Made by a program: the position numbers and the translations under genes. From Phlegmacium glaucopus (Eukaryota > Basidiomycota > Agaricomycetes > Agaricales > Cortinariaceae): a stretch of 14,949 nt of DNA. A model generated the notes under the pieces. That model was not told the origin of the DNA. It made no database searches and saw only the letters and a list, made by a program, of their open reading frames with translations. Below are positions 1-9,302 of this stretch, piece after piece. The first letter of the stretch is position 1. Each line of letters begins with the position of its first letter. The stretch is taken from contig MU130707.1 in NCBI GenBank assembly GCA_015039465.1, positions 1 to 14,949 of the forward strand, in the 5' to 3' direction.

Positions 1-118
1 GAACCGTGAACCGGAACCGACGGTCCAAAAGCCTGAACCGGAACCGGACTGAACCGAACTTTCGGTTCAGTTCAGCCGGTTCCGGTTCTCTGCATCGGTT
101 CTGAACCGAACTTTGGTA
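1..118. repeat. GAACCG-type repeat with hairpin
   Basis: The stretch is built from variants of GAACCG and its complement CGGTTC. Positions 35-47 and 76-88 are perfect inverted arms (GAACCGGAACCGG and its reverse complement), and inside them 48-58 pairs with 61-71 around a 2-base loop, so one strand can fold into a long hairpin with a small bulge at 72-75. It sits at the window edge and may extend further left. I cannot assign it to a named element. Confidence 0.85.
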
Positions 119-575
119 GCCCTATACGCTATTAAGGACAAGAAGACAAACGAGATCGCTAGCAACACTTTCACAGCAATCGCCACCCAAATCAAGATTC
201 TCGAACCCGCCGCCAAACGCAAACGGTCTCCTTACAAAAGTCTCATGCTAAAAGGTCCTACAGTCCTCCCCCAGTCACCGACGAAAAAAAAAAATCAAAT
301 AAATGCAGTGAACGCTTTCCACTCAGGTAATTAATTTCTGTCATCACACACACTCTTCGATGTTAATTGTAAAATCAGCAACCAACATAGGCAACAATGC
401 CAACCTTAGCGCAGGACCGAGCCGTTCAAAACGAGAAGAGCCCATGCCCCAGCCATCGTCAAAGGCGGATAGCAAAAAAAGATTAATCGATGAAGATGAA
501 GACCCTACCGCTACTGAAGGTGAATCCTCGGTCTCTGACAGTCCCCTTAAAAAGAAGAAAAAACAGACCACTTAG
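113..575 (+). CDS. 3' end of a possible lysine-rich protein gene (5' part not visible)
   Basis: Two open segments join in frame across a 51-base intron (327-378, donor GTAATT, acceptor TCAG) and end at TAG 573-575. The tail is charged and low in complexity: a basic KRKR patch near the start, an acidic DEDED stretch, serines, and a final KKKKK, as in a disordered nuclear protein tail. The first visible codons carry no convincing ATG. The frame is open back to position 53, and a possible splice acceptor lies at 118-119 (TAG), so the real gene probably begins outside the window or across the GAACCG repeat. I do not recognise the family. It could also be non-coding sequence that happens to be open. 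Confidence 0.3.
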
Positions 576-1076
576 TCCCTCGGTTTTTACTTACAATCTC
601 GCAGAAAAAACCCCCTTGTTTCATAATCGCATTGACTGATAGCTTCATGTGTTGTAATTTTATGTATCCCTTTGATATTAATGTGTTTTCGAAATTCATC
701 TTTTCCAAAAAAATTAAAACAAGTACCAAACACTATAAATCTACTACGTAGCTCAGCAAGGTGTCAGTCGACGAAGTCGGCCCCTAGTCAAATGATGTGA
801 TTGAGGAAATGCGCAAACACGTGATGTGTGTTATGCTCTGTCAGTGTCACGCTTCTCAACGTTGAAACTTTACTTGAACTTTACGGTGACTTTCATTACG
901 GTCAAAGCTGGTTCAGATTGCTGCTACTTAGTCAGTGCTGTTAATGCCCGAAACCTTGGCCTTCACCTTCCACATTTCTGATTATTATTCCAGGCCATGA
1001 GATGAACCGGATTTAAAAGTTCTGCAGTTCATCATCAACAGGCAAAGCACAAACCGGAGCGACTGACAGTGACAAA
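576..1076. other. Intergenic region upstream of PMS1
   Basis: No supported gene or RNA is seen. The first third is T-rich and fits a 3' flank for the upstream gene; the remainder should contain the PMS1 promoter. A weak TATA-like TTTAAAAG lies near 1012-1019, about 60 bases before the PMS1 start codon. Short minus-strand open frames here have no coding character. Confidence 0.5.
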
Positions 1077-4000
1077 ATGACATCTCAAGGGATAAAGGCT
1101 ATCGACCGAACGTCAATACACCGTATCACTTCAGGTCAGGTCGTTATTGACCTTCAGACAGCTGTTAAAGAACTGGTAGAGAATAGCATTGACGCTGGGG
1201 CTACAAATGTCGGTAAGTGGTAGCTTTGTTGGATGGGGGTGTGTATATGACAATGTTTAATTAGAGGTACGGTTCAAAAATTATGGGTTAAAATCCGTGG
1301 AAGTCATCGACAACGGCTCTGGTATCTCAGAGGGTGACTGCGAAAATATTGGTCCGCTCCACATTACCTCCCTTCGCAGTATTTAATATATTTAATAGCC
1401 CTTAAGCATCATACTTCAAAGCTCGAAACGTTCTCGGACCTTGCCTCTGTACGAACCTTTGGATTCCGTGGCGAAGCTTTGTCGTCGCTGTGTGTGCTGA
1501 GCGAGCAAGTTACTGTGAGCACAGCAACCTCAGCCACAAGTCCGCTAGGCATCTCTCTTGATATGGATTCATATGGAAGAATAAAGAAACGAAGTGCGGT
1601 TGCTAGACAGGTATTTTTCATTTTTCTTATTTTTCGAATTCTTGCGAGTGTTTCAGACTGGTACGACAGTCACTTTGACCAACCTTTTCATCTCGCTCCC
1701 AGTACGGAGGAAAGAGTTCGAAAGAAACGTCAAGCGCGAATTTGGAAAAGCTCTTACTTTGCTGAACGCTTACGCTCTAGGGCCTTGTACGGCAGGTTCT
1801 GGGGTCCGTCTAACTGTCAGCAATCAACCTGAGAAAGGGTACGTCCACGTTTTCCACTTGTTTTTTTGGAGTACTCACAAAAAAAAATATAGTCACAGTT
1901 CCGTACAAATCAAAACTATGGGAATACCATCTCCTCGTGCATCGGTTACTGCTCTCTGGGGCCCAAAGGCACTTGATAATGTGGTAGATATTGACTTGAG
2001 CTTTGAAGTGGAGAAAGAACGAACCACCTTACGCCGCCTCCAGAAGTACGTTGAACGTCTCTGTATATCCCTCCAATATATTCATATCCTAATCAGCCAA
2101 GATACCGAACCTATAACTGTGCAGGTGAAAGGTTTGATATCAAAGTTCGCAGTCGGAGCTGGACGAACGGCCACCGACCGACAATTCTTCTACGTCAACA
2201 GTCGACCATGTAACATGAGCAAGGTTTGATAAAATTCCTTTTCTTTTATTTTTACCTGTTTTCATAATGAATTATTAGATCCAGAAAGCATTCAATGAGG
2301 TTTATCGGTCTTTCAATGCTTCTCAGGCACCTTTCATTATGGCAGATTTCGATATTCCTACTGGTAGTTTCTCACCCTAGTTTCTCAACTTTTATTTACG
2401 AAACCTCTAGACGCCTACGATGTCAATGTCAGTCCTGATAAGAGAACTATACTTATTCACAACGAAGGGAATTTGATTCTTGCTTTGAAGGTTGGTTAGT
2501 ATCATCTTCATTAAACTTTTTCCTCATTTCTCCCCGCATAGGCTGCGCTAGAATCCTATTTCGGTTCCTCACGTTCAACTTACGATTTGGGAGGTACACA
2601 GAAAACCCAACGTCTCCTTACTCAAGCCCCGTCCATGACGAGGACTAACCCTACTTTCAAGAGTACAGTTCATGACGACGATAAGGGGGAGGAAAGGATG
2701 GATAAATCTGCAAAGAACTCCGATCTAGGTCGTGATGGACTGAACATACATGATCCTATGACATTATCGCGCAGCTCCGCAGGAAAATCGTCGCAGAGTT
2801 TACTTTCGTCACCGCAGCCTCTACCATCAGCGAACGATAATGACGGAGTAACAGACTCGTGCAACCCAGAGACAGGTGCTCGCATGGACCTAGATGATAC
2901 CAGTTCCGGAAGGGATGGCATGGTATTACACACTTCACGAGCGTCCTGGAATCAACCTTCGGTACCGGCAGCTACACCACAATCACCCAAGTTATTATCT
3001 CCCAAGGACAGTGGCGACGATGGTCATGTTCGAAAGAAGCGCAAGTCAAGTGTTGGGGTAGTTTCCTTGGGGCGGGACAACATTAGCACGGACCACCGAT
3101 CAGAGGATGAAGAACCAGATTGTGACCAGACGAATGGGAAGAGCGTGGCTACTCTTTCACAAACGTTCTCATCAAAGAAGTCCGGAGCCCTTAGCAAGGC
3201 CCCAGCTGTTCCCCAGAAGTCTCAAAAGGTTCCAAGACAGAATCTACGTGGTCGCCTTGTGGGTTACGCGAGGGCCGGCAGTCAGATCTCGGTTCTCCCA
3301 GAGAAATCGGATCTATCAGAGGACGAGGAAGGCGGGGAAGTGGATCAACTCTTGTCTGACGCGATAGATGGATCCGGCGATTTGCCAGCTCACAGAGACA
3401 CAGAGCTCGCATCGGCGAGTGTCCCGGATGCAGTCGTTGACAATGTTCAGGAGTCAGGTCCGCTTGCTGTGACTAGTGCTCTCAATTCTGTGGATCTGAC
3501 GCTAGAGGATGACGATGACGATGTTGACGATCCTTCTTCATTGCTCAGTCAAGCCCGTGCCAGCTCATTGGCAACTTCTTCAGCGATCTCCCACCAAGAC
3601 AAAGTCTTTCGCCCAGAGATCATCCGAAGCGAAACAACAGGGCCCGATGTCTCGTTGAAGTTCAACATCAATCATGTGGAGCAAGTCTGGGCTAACAGAC
3701 CTAAGAAAGGTCAAGGAAAGCGGAGAGAATCAGGTTTAGAGGAAGTTCTAGTCGATGCTGGCGTTGCCAACACCGAGAACGACGAGAAGGCTGTAGATGC
3801 CCTCTCTCGTGTTATTGACAAGGACGATTTCGCGACGATGGGCATCGTAGGGCAATTCAACCTTGGATTCATAGTCGTGCGTCGGAGGAAGACCGTCGTC
3901 TCCAATGATAGTGATGACTCGGACGAGATGGATGATCTATTTATCGTCGATCAACATGCTGCCGATGAAAAATATAATTTCGAGACGCTGCAGTCTACAA

Positions 4001-4659
4001 CGGTTATTCAATCGCAAAAACTGTTGAGGTGAGTATTCCTTTTTGCTCTGTTGTGGTTCGTAAGAAGCCCTTATTTCCATCGCAGACGACAACCCCTGGA
4101 GTTGACTGCAGCAGACGAGATGTTGGCGATGGAAAACATAGAGGTCCTTCGGCAAAACGGATTTGAGATTGAAATCGACGAGTGCGCTCCTATTGGTCTG
4201 GGAAGCAGACTACATTTGGCTGCTAAACCTACCAGTGGGAGTACTGTTTATGATATGAAAGGTCAGCTCTCTTCACCATGATCCCAATCTACGTCTCACC
4301 TCTTCATGCAGATTTGGAAGAAATTATTCATCTAATGCGTGACCGCCCCTCTGGTCAGATTGTGAGATGTTCGAAAGTACGGGCCATGTTTGCCATGAGA
4401 GCATGTCGGAAAAGTGTTATGATTGGAATGCCACTCAATCTACATCATATGACGACCGTCAGTGAACTTCTAACCTTTCTATGCCTTGCTTAACATAATG
4501 GTATTTTCACAGGTGATACGACATATGGGAACTATTGATCAACCCTGGAATTGTCCACACGGTCGACCAACTATGCGTCACCTTCTCGACATGCGGTTGT
4601 CAGGGCCCGGTCGTCGGCTACATGAGCATCCGCCCCCAATTGATTGGTCGGCTTTTTAG
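1077..4659 (+). CDS. PMS1: DNA mismatch repair protein PMS1 (MutL alpha endonuclease subunit, PMS2-type)
   Basis: This is the MutL-homologue ATPase/endonuclease that pairs with MLH1 and nicks the daughter strand in nuclear mismatch repair. I place twelve exons: 1077-1212, 1265-1351, 1399-1610, 1657-1838, 1893-2045, 2097-2223, 2279-2363, 2411-2490, 2542-4028, 4086-4261, 4312-4457 and 4513-4659. All join in frame and give about 1005 residues. The N-terminal GHKL ATPase motifs are clear: VENSIDAGA with E35, DNGSG from D61, and GFRGEAL around residues 96-102. A transducer domain follows, ending in VNVSPDKRT. Residues from about 370 to 770 are a long polar, acidic linker. The C-terminal domain has GQFNLGFI, the endonuclease motif DQHA(X)2E(X)4E (residues 824-835, bases 3949-3984), ACRKSVMIG (C940) and CPHGRP (C971), all metal-site elements of PMS2-type proteins. 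Intron 2 has a weak donor (GTCCGC), but the splice is required by the conserved LKHHTSKL that follows. Nothing is broken, so it should be functional. Confidence 0.95.
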
Positions 4660-4686
4660 GTCTAAGAATGTACACTTTATATCCAT

Positions 4687-4704
4687 TTATCTATCAGGCT
4701 ATCA
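4687..4704 (-). promoter_or_regulatory. Cluster of three GATA-factor sites upstream of formamidase
   Basis: Read on the minus strand, the stretch contains TGATAG (4699-4704), TGATAG (4691-4696) and AGATAA (4687-4692), each matching the fungal GATA consensus HGATAR. They sit 65-82 bases before the formamidase ATG, in the only 109 bases separating it from PMS1. Fungal amidase and formamidase genes are commonly controlled by AreA/Nit2-type GATA activators during nitrogen limitation, so nitrogen control is a reasonable inference. Chance occurrence of such short sites cannot be excluded. Confidence 0.45.
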
Positions 4705-4768
4705 CTGCGGATTGATTTCATACTCTGAGACTCCTGAAAATCTCCCTCAAGCGCTACTTTGGCGAACA

Positions 4769-6073
4769 ATGTCGATTCACTCTGTCAACCGCTCACATAC
4801 TCACCTTGCTTGGGACAACAGGTAAGTTTGAGTATGAACTCAACACTGTATAAATCCAATGGCATCTTGCTTTCAGTATACCGCCGGTGATAACTATTCA
4901 ATCCGGAGATACAGTGTCGTTTTCCTGTCTTGACGCTTCAAATGGCCAAATTACCAAAGATTCAACTACATCAGCCATATTGGCGATGGTTTTCTCCCAA
5001 TTAGATCAAGTCAATGGACCCGTTTACGTTCAAGGCGCATCTCCAGGAGATACCTTACAAGTTGACGTTTTATCAGTTGAAACAGCGGACTGGGGATGGA
5101 CAGGGTTGATCCCTGGCTTTGGTTTATTGAGTGATGAATTCCCGGAACCGGCTTTGAAGATATGGAAGCTGGACAAGGAAAATGGATCTGCATGGTTTGA
5201 TGAGGCCAGAGGTATCAAAATCCCATTGCGGCCCTTCGCAGGCGAGATGGGCGTGGCACCCGGAAAGAATGGCGCATTTTCAACCATACCGCCATACACC
5301 ACGGGAGGAAACTTGGATACGAAGCAGCTCTGTGCGGGGTCAACTTTGTTCCTGCCAATTGAGGCCGAAGGCGCGCTCTTCTCCATTGGTGTAAGTCAGT
5401 ACCTGGCATTACCCTATTCAATTGTTTGACAACCATTTCCTTGCAGGATGGACATGCTGCACAGGGTGACGGAGGTGAGTAATGCCGCTGAATAACTTTC
5501 GAGCTGTTCTTTTAAATTATTTTTAACATCAGAGGTGTGCGGTAAGCTCGAACATTGTATTCGCTGACCACGAAATCGACGGATATTGGTAGGAACGGCT
5601 ATTGAGACGCCTATGGAAGTGACCGTCCGATTGACTGTCCGAAAGGATCGACCTTACACCAAAACACCTCACTTCCAGACAACGCGTACAAGTGTTGATT
5701 ATCCCGCCCAATATTGTACAACAGGTGTTGACTCTGATATCCGCGAAGCTACTCGATCGGCTGTTCGCAACATGATCAACTTTCTCGTTGCTGAGTACCA
5801 GATGGACCGGGTTGCCGCCTACATGTTGTGTAGCGTCGCAGGAGATTTGAAGATGCACGAAGTGGTAAGTTATCTAATTTTGTAAGGTGTCATGGGTTTA
5901 GTTACCAACTACTGACCGCCCCTTCCACAGGTTGATATGCCGAATTACGTCGTAAGTGTTTGAATCTCTCTGACGGGAACTTTTGGACAGACCATCTGAC
6001 CGATGATCTCTCTTTTGATATATAGATTGGCATGACAGTTCCTCAATCCTTGTTACGTGGACCTCCCGCGTGA
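4769..6073 (+). CDS. Acetamidase/formamidase family protein (FmdA/AmdA, FmdS-like)
   Basis: The protein should hydrolyse formamide or a short-chain amide to the acid and ammonia, releasing nitrogen in the cytosol. Seven exons are inferred: 4769-4821, 4877-5390, 5447-5474, 5533-5541, 5593-5864, 5931-5951 and 6026-6073. They join in frame to about 314 residues. Family landmarks run from the N-terminus: HLAWDNSIPPV, then CLDASNGQIT, QLDQVNGPVYV, GDTLQVDVL, WGWTGLIPGFGLL, FPEPALKIW, IPLRPFAGEMGVAP, then GDGHAAQGDGEVCGTAIE, TTGVDSDIREA, YMLCSVAGDLKMHEVVDMPNYV. The start ATG is the one directly before the conserved HLAWDN. Exon 4 is a 9-base microexon needed to restore EVCG. The length resembles bacterial acetamidases more than the roughly 400-residue fungal formamidases. 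A diverged second copy lies in the reversed block at 13287-14449. Confidence 0.9.
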
Positions 6074-6136
6074 GAAGTACATGTACATATCTAGTTCCGA
6101 ACCTTGGTTACACCAGGCTTCAAGACTCCCTCAGAG

Positions 6137-6235
6137 GGCAGGTACAATATAGGTGATGTCAATTCTAGGTTACTTACGGAAATTGGCATTTTGTATAAAA
6201 TTTTTATCAAACATCTTTGATATCGATGATTCCAT
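6137..6235 (-). pseudogene. Exon 1 and partial intron of an LSM-domain (NAA38/LSMD1-like) gene, exon 2 missing
   Basis: On the minus strand an ATG at 6235-6233 opens 19 codons (starting MESSISK, ending QNANF) plus one base, followed by a canonical GTAAGT donor at 6177-6172 and about 35 further bases of intron. The same exon and intron occur at 14611-14505 in the reversed block, and the last part of the exon plus the intron recurs at 13285-13226, where it leads into a complete LSM-domain exon. Here no LSM exon follows; the sequence runs instead into the formamidase 3' flank. I infer a 5' gene remnant left by the rearrangement. The 19 codons alone carry no recognisable domain. Confidence 0.6.
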
Positions 6236-6410
6236 ATTGGGGTTGAGCGGGGGATCTTGAGAGATGCACACAAAACTGAGTTCAAACAGCAACTGCGTCT
6301 ACTTCGTCTACTTATGATTGTTGTAAAATTTCGTGGCGGCCGACAATCGCAATTCAATGACCTGATGACTTATGTGTTATTACAAGAGGGTGGAGTTTGT
6401 TCCAAGTGAG

Positions 6411-7097
6411 TACAGTTGACTTGCTCATAATGCATAACGTGATAATGCATATTTGTCATAATGCATGGGATTTTCGCGAAACGGAGTTGGTTTGCAGGGA
6501 TTTGACATCCATAATGCATAATGCATAACGCATAGGATTATTTTGGCAATATGCATTATCAGATTGGAGGAAATAGGGGATTTTTTAGATTACCGTTGCA
6601 TTTTTGTACTGATAGTTTGCATATTTATCATTCAAAATGTATAAATTTAGCTGATTTTCATAACAAAATGAAAGAGTCTATTTATTCCTGGGGGATCAAG
6701 GCCTTGTCTTCAAATTCTAAAATATTACCAGTGTTCTATGTCTTCTGGGGCAGAAAAAACGCGAAAGATATGTGAAAAACCGGCACCCTATACACAAAAG
6801 CCACGAAAAGATGTGAAAGACGCGCCGAAAACGACGTCAAAACCTGTGGAGAAGAATTTCGGGGTGCACTTCGTAGATAGGAACTTTTAATGGCGAAGCA
6901 GACACAGATTAACAATTATTTTACTACGAAAGATCAGTAGAAGATGTAATCTAAATTATCTAATCAGTCACATATTTCCAAATTAGTCTATGTCACACAT
7001 TCTCACACACTGTGACAATTGTCGTTATGCATAAATGTGATAATGCATAACCTGAGGGCCGGTTCATTGCGTATGCATTATGAGCAAGTCAACTGTA
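6411..7097. mobile_element. Non-autonomous TA-flanked terminal-inverted-repeat element (MITE, Tc1/mariner-like)
   Basis: The element is 683 bp (6413-7095), bounded by 24-base perfect terminal inverted repeats (6413-6436 and 7072-7095) that begin CAGTTGACTTGCTCATAATG, with TA at each side (6411-6412 and 7096-7097). A CAGT-type end with a TA target duplication suggests the Tc1/mariner superfamily. The interior is AT-rich, has many scattered ATAATGCAT motifs and no transposase. The paralogous site in the reversed block (14788-14789) lacks the element, which confirms both its limits and its mobility. It inserted upstream of the LSM exon 1 remnant. Confidence 0.88.
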
Positions 7098-7359
7098 CCA
7101 CCATTGACACGGTCCAGGGCGTACCTCATAACTGTAATAAATTTGCCAAGTACACCGCCCTATCTGCGGCACCCCCGAATATTGATGAGGCGGAGATGGT
7201 AGTGTCGACTAGCGTGTCAATCATCGGAAAAGCGACATCTCGGTGGTGAATCTATTGAATAGAGGTCAGCTGTTGTCGAAAAGAAAAGAAAACGAGTCAC
7301 TAGCTCACTTTTCGTCTACTAAATCCAATACAACACCTGTGTCATCATCTAAGCTGCTA
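7098..7359 (-). repeat. Fragment of an unidentified dispersed sequence with coding-like minus strand
   Basis: Related sequence occurs at 11447-11666 (direct, diverged) and, for its last 95 bases, at 12558-12652 (inverted, identical). The remainder is present in the reversed block at 14788-14949. On the minus strand it has short coding-like runs (AFPMIDTLVDTTISASSIFG, and then DDDTGVVLDLVDEK followed by a stop); the second run is conserved as DDDTVVALDQIDEK in the diverged copy. I do not recognise the protein. It is probably a gene tail or repeat fragment. Confidence 0.45.
7265..7359 (+). repeat. Left arm of a perfect 95-bp inverted repeat
   Basis: These 95 bases match the reverse complement of 12558-12652 with no mismatch, and similarity stops abruptly at both ends in the text as given. 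The outer limit (7264/7265) is exactly where the reversed block ends (7264 pairs with 14949), which shows that the true inverted repeat is much longer. Confidence 0.95.
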
Positions 7360-7365
7360 TATGAT

Positions 7366-8090
7366 ATACTATAAGGACCCTGGTATATGCTGTCAGATGT
7401 CCGATCCGTATGCGGACGGAAGTGGGTCCCAAAATCGGCCTATGTCCGATCCTTGTGCGGACGGAAAGCGAGAAATTTGGCCAGAGGTCCGATCCATTTT
7501 GGGTCCATAAATGGCCAGTCGGTAGCGAGGTCCGATCCCATTTGCGTACGTTTGTGGCTGTTGACGGGAGCCTCAAAAATTTCTCTATCACCCATCTCAC
7601 CTGATGATCTACCTCCCTGGACCAGACCTCTCGGTGGGCGCGCCCTTTGTCGCTCTTGATGACGATAGCCCATTTAGAATTTAGAATAGTGCAACTCATC
7701 CCAGGGCGTCTTTGTGTGGTGTTGTGTGATCAGGTGCTCCAGAAAGGGGTTTGTTCGGGAACAGTGGGAGACACAACAGACACTGTTGTAGAGGCTCTGG
7801 AGAGTGATAGCGAGGACGAGGAGAACCTACTCTGACCTGATTACAGTCGTTTTTTAGTCCATTTCTGTTTTATGGGTACATTTTGGCCTAAATTCTATGT
7901 CCGATCCTCTATGAGGATGGATCTCGAGCCTGTAGATGTCTGATCAGTATTGCGGACGGAAATGGGTCTAAAAGGTAGGTCGGATCCGAAGTGCGGACGG
8001 AACCGCCGAAAAATGGCACGTACATAAGTGCCGAAATTTGGCAGTTTTGGATCGGACATTCCACAGCATATACCAGGGTCCTATACTATA
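7366..8090. mobile_element. Non-autonomous hAT element with 8-bp target duplication
   Basis: The element itself is 709 bp (7374-8082). Its ends are inverted repeats beginning AGGACCCTGGTATATGCTGT, matching at 31 of the first 34 bases, and it is flanked by the direct repeat ATACTATA at 7366-7373 and 8083-8090. An 8-bp target duplication is typical of hAT transposons. Several subterminal copies of GTCCGATCC and GCGGACGG lie just inside both ends, as expected for transposase-binding repeats. There is no full transposase. A plus-strand run ending at TGA 7833-7835 (…ESDSEDEENLL) might be the tail of a deleted one, but that is a guess. Confidence 0.88.
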
Positions 8091-9226
8091 TCAACAACTT
8101 CTTCATCAGACATCACGTGCACGTTCCCGATCATGTATCGACTACGACCATCTTTTTGGCGACAGACTTCAAGTGAGGCGAGGCCTACCTTAAAAAAAAC
8201 TCGGTTACCCAGCCTCAAACTAGTTAGTAGTAACATATTCCTACCTGACCGAAAATCTGGTTATGATTATAACAGCAACAGATTGTTGAGATCATCACGA
8301 ACTTCAGGCTTTATCTCAGTGACTGTATTTGATATAGATGCTAGACTCTTATATAAAGCGAGGGTCAGAGACGCAGTAGGTCATTACAACAGACACGAAG
8401 TCATGAAGGTAACTACTGCAGACTCGGATTTTATTGGAATGTGTCTCGAAGCCTTCCTCTACGGTAAGATATTTTGTCTACAACTTGCACGGCCCCTGCT
8501 AAAGAAGTATAATATTAACCTACCATCCCAGGACTCTATTCTGGCATATTCGCCATGTATTTGCAAGGAACATCGAAAAAAGGCATCGACAAGAAAACAA
8601 GTATTCTTTTCTATGCTATCTGTGCTCTATATGCTCTATCTTGTGCTATCGTTCTGCTTGATATAACATGGTTCATAAATGGGACAGTTAGTAACAATTC
8701 CATCAATAACCATTTTGTTTAACACTTTCACAGAATCCCACGGCATCACTTCACCTTGCTTTTATTCAAGGTGCAGTGTCTGGTTGCTGCGATTTCATCG
8801 CTCAATTTATTCTAGTATGTATAAACTATAGTATGCCTATCGTTAATTTTGTTCATGCAAATCTTAAAGATCTACCGTTGCTGGATTGTGTGGGGTTGCA
8901 ATATCCCTGTCGTGATCCTTCCTTCAGTCCTAGCATTTGTATTCCTAGGTCAGTCAACCTATATATCTTAATTGACTGGCCAAATTCAATTCTTTGCCTC
9001 TAGTTATCTGGCTAGCAGGTAACGGCTCACAGATCATTCTCTCAGGCCAACTTGTACAACCTCACTGGGCCCAAGGGATGATTGTGGCAGCCGTCGCCGT
9101 GTCCATGACCGTGAATGCTCTGGTGACGTGATTAATTGTGTTCAAGATCCTCAAAATGTACCATGAAGTCAAGTCTGCCTTAGGCTCGGACGACCAAGGT
9201 TTGGGCGCCACTGGTGGGAGCAAAAT
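8048..9226 (+). repeat. Tandem duplication, unit A (1.2 kb)
   Basis: The unit matches 9301-10485 almost base for base with an offset of 1253, which becomes 1259 after a 6-base difference at about 8690. It starts inside the right terminal repeat of the hAT element and stops at CAAAAT (9226), where unit B continues normally into the membrane-protein gene. Unit A is therefore the 3'-truncated copy. Confidence 0.95.
8403..9223 (+). pseudogene. Truncated copy of the multi-pass membrane protein gene
   Basis: This is the same gene as 9656-10983, starting at ATG 8403 with exon and intron boundaries at equivalent places and a TATA box near 8349. Two lesions kill it. A TGC codon (10388-10390 in the intact copy) is TGA here (9129-9131), and the gene is cut at about 9223, losing the last membrane segments and the C-terminal tail. 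Before the nonsense codon the frame is undamaged, with only a few substitutions and a 6-base difference before intron 2, so the duplication looks recent. Confidence 0.85.
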
Positions 9227-9302
9227 CTACGTCTCACCTCTTCATGCAGATTTGGAAGAAATTATTCATCTAATGCGTGACCGCCCCTCTGGTCAGATTG
9301 TG
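9224..9302 (+). pseudogene. 79-bp PMS1 intron/exon fragment at the duplication junction
   Basis: The 79 bases are identical to 4286-4364 of PMS1: the last 26 bases of intron 10 and the first 53 bases of exon 11. Since intron sequence is included, the copy was made from DNA, not from spliced RNA. The left join shares AAT between PMS1 and the membrane gene, and the right join shares TG between PMS1 and the hAT end, i.e. 2-3 bases of microhomology. It codes for nothing useful in its new place. Confidence 0.93.

Noticed and set aside
1594..2229. A 211-residue single-exon gene
   Set aside because: It spans PMS1 exons 4-6 with introns 3-6 translated through; conserved MutL sequence requires splicing.
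2587..4032. A separate 481-residue gene
   Set aside because: This is the body of PMS1 exon 9; the exon begins at 2542 and the frame joins the upstream ATPase exons.
5011..5436. Minus-strand frames over the formamidase gene
   Set aside because: Shadows of the plus-strand coding exon, which carries unmistakable family motifs.
6551..6775. A 74-residue plus-strand frame
   Set aside because: It lies inside the AT-rich MITE and shows no coding character.
6421..7080. Recurring ATAATGCAT motifs resembling an array
   Set aside because: Spacing is irregular and the motifs are concentrated near the MITE ends; a CRISPR array is not expected in a fungal genome.
7387..7699. Overlapping frames on both strands in the left part of the hAT element
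   Set aside because: They are produced by the subterminal GTCCGATCC/GCGGACGG repeats, not by a transposase.
8028..8666. Long open frames starting upstream of the membrane-protein ATG (also 9386-9919)
   Set aside because: The frame runs through the 5' flank and TATA box and continues into intron 1. The hydrophobic protein requires splicing at 8463 and 9716, so the upstream part is not coding.
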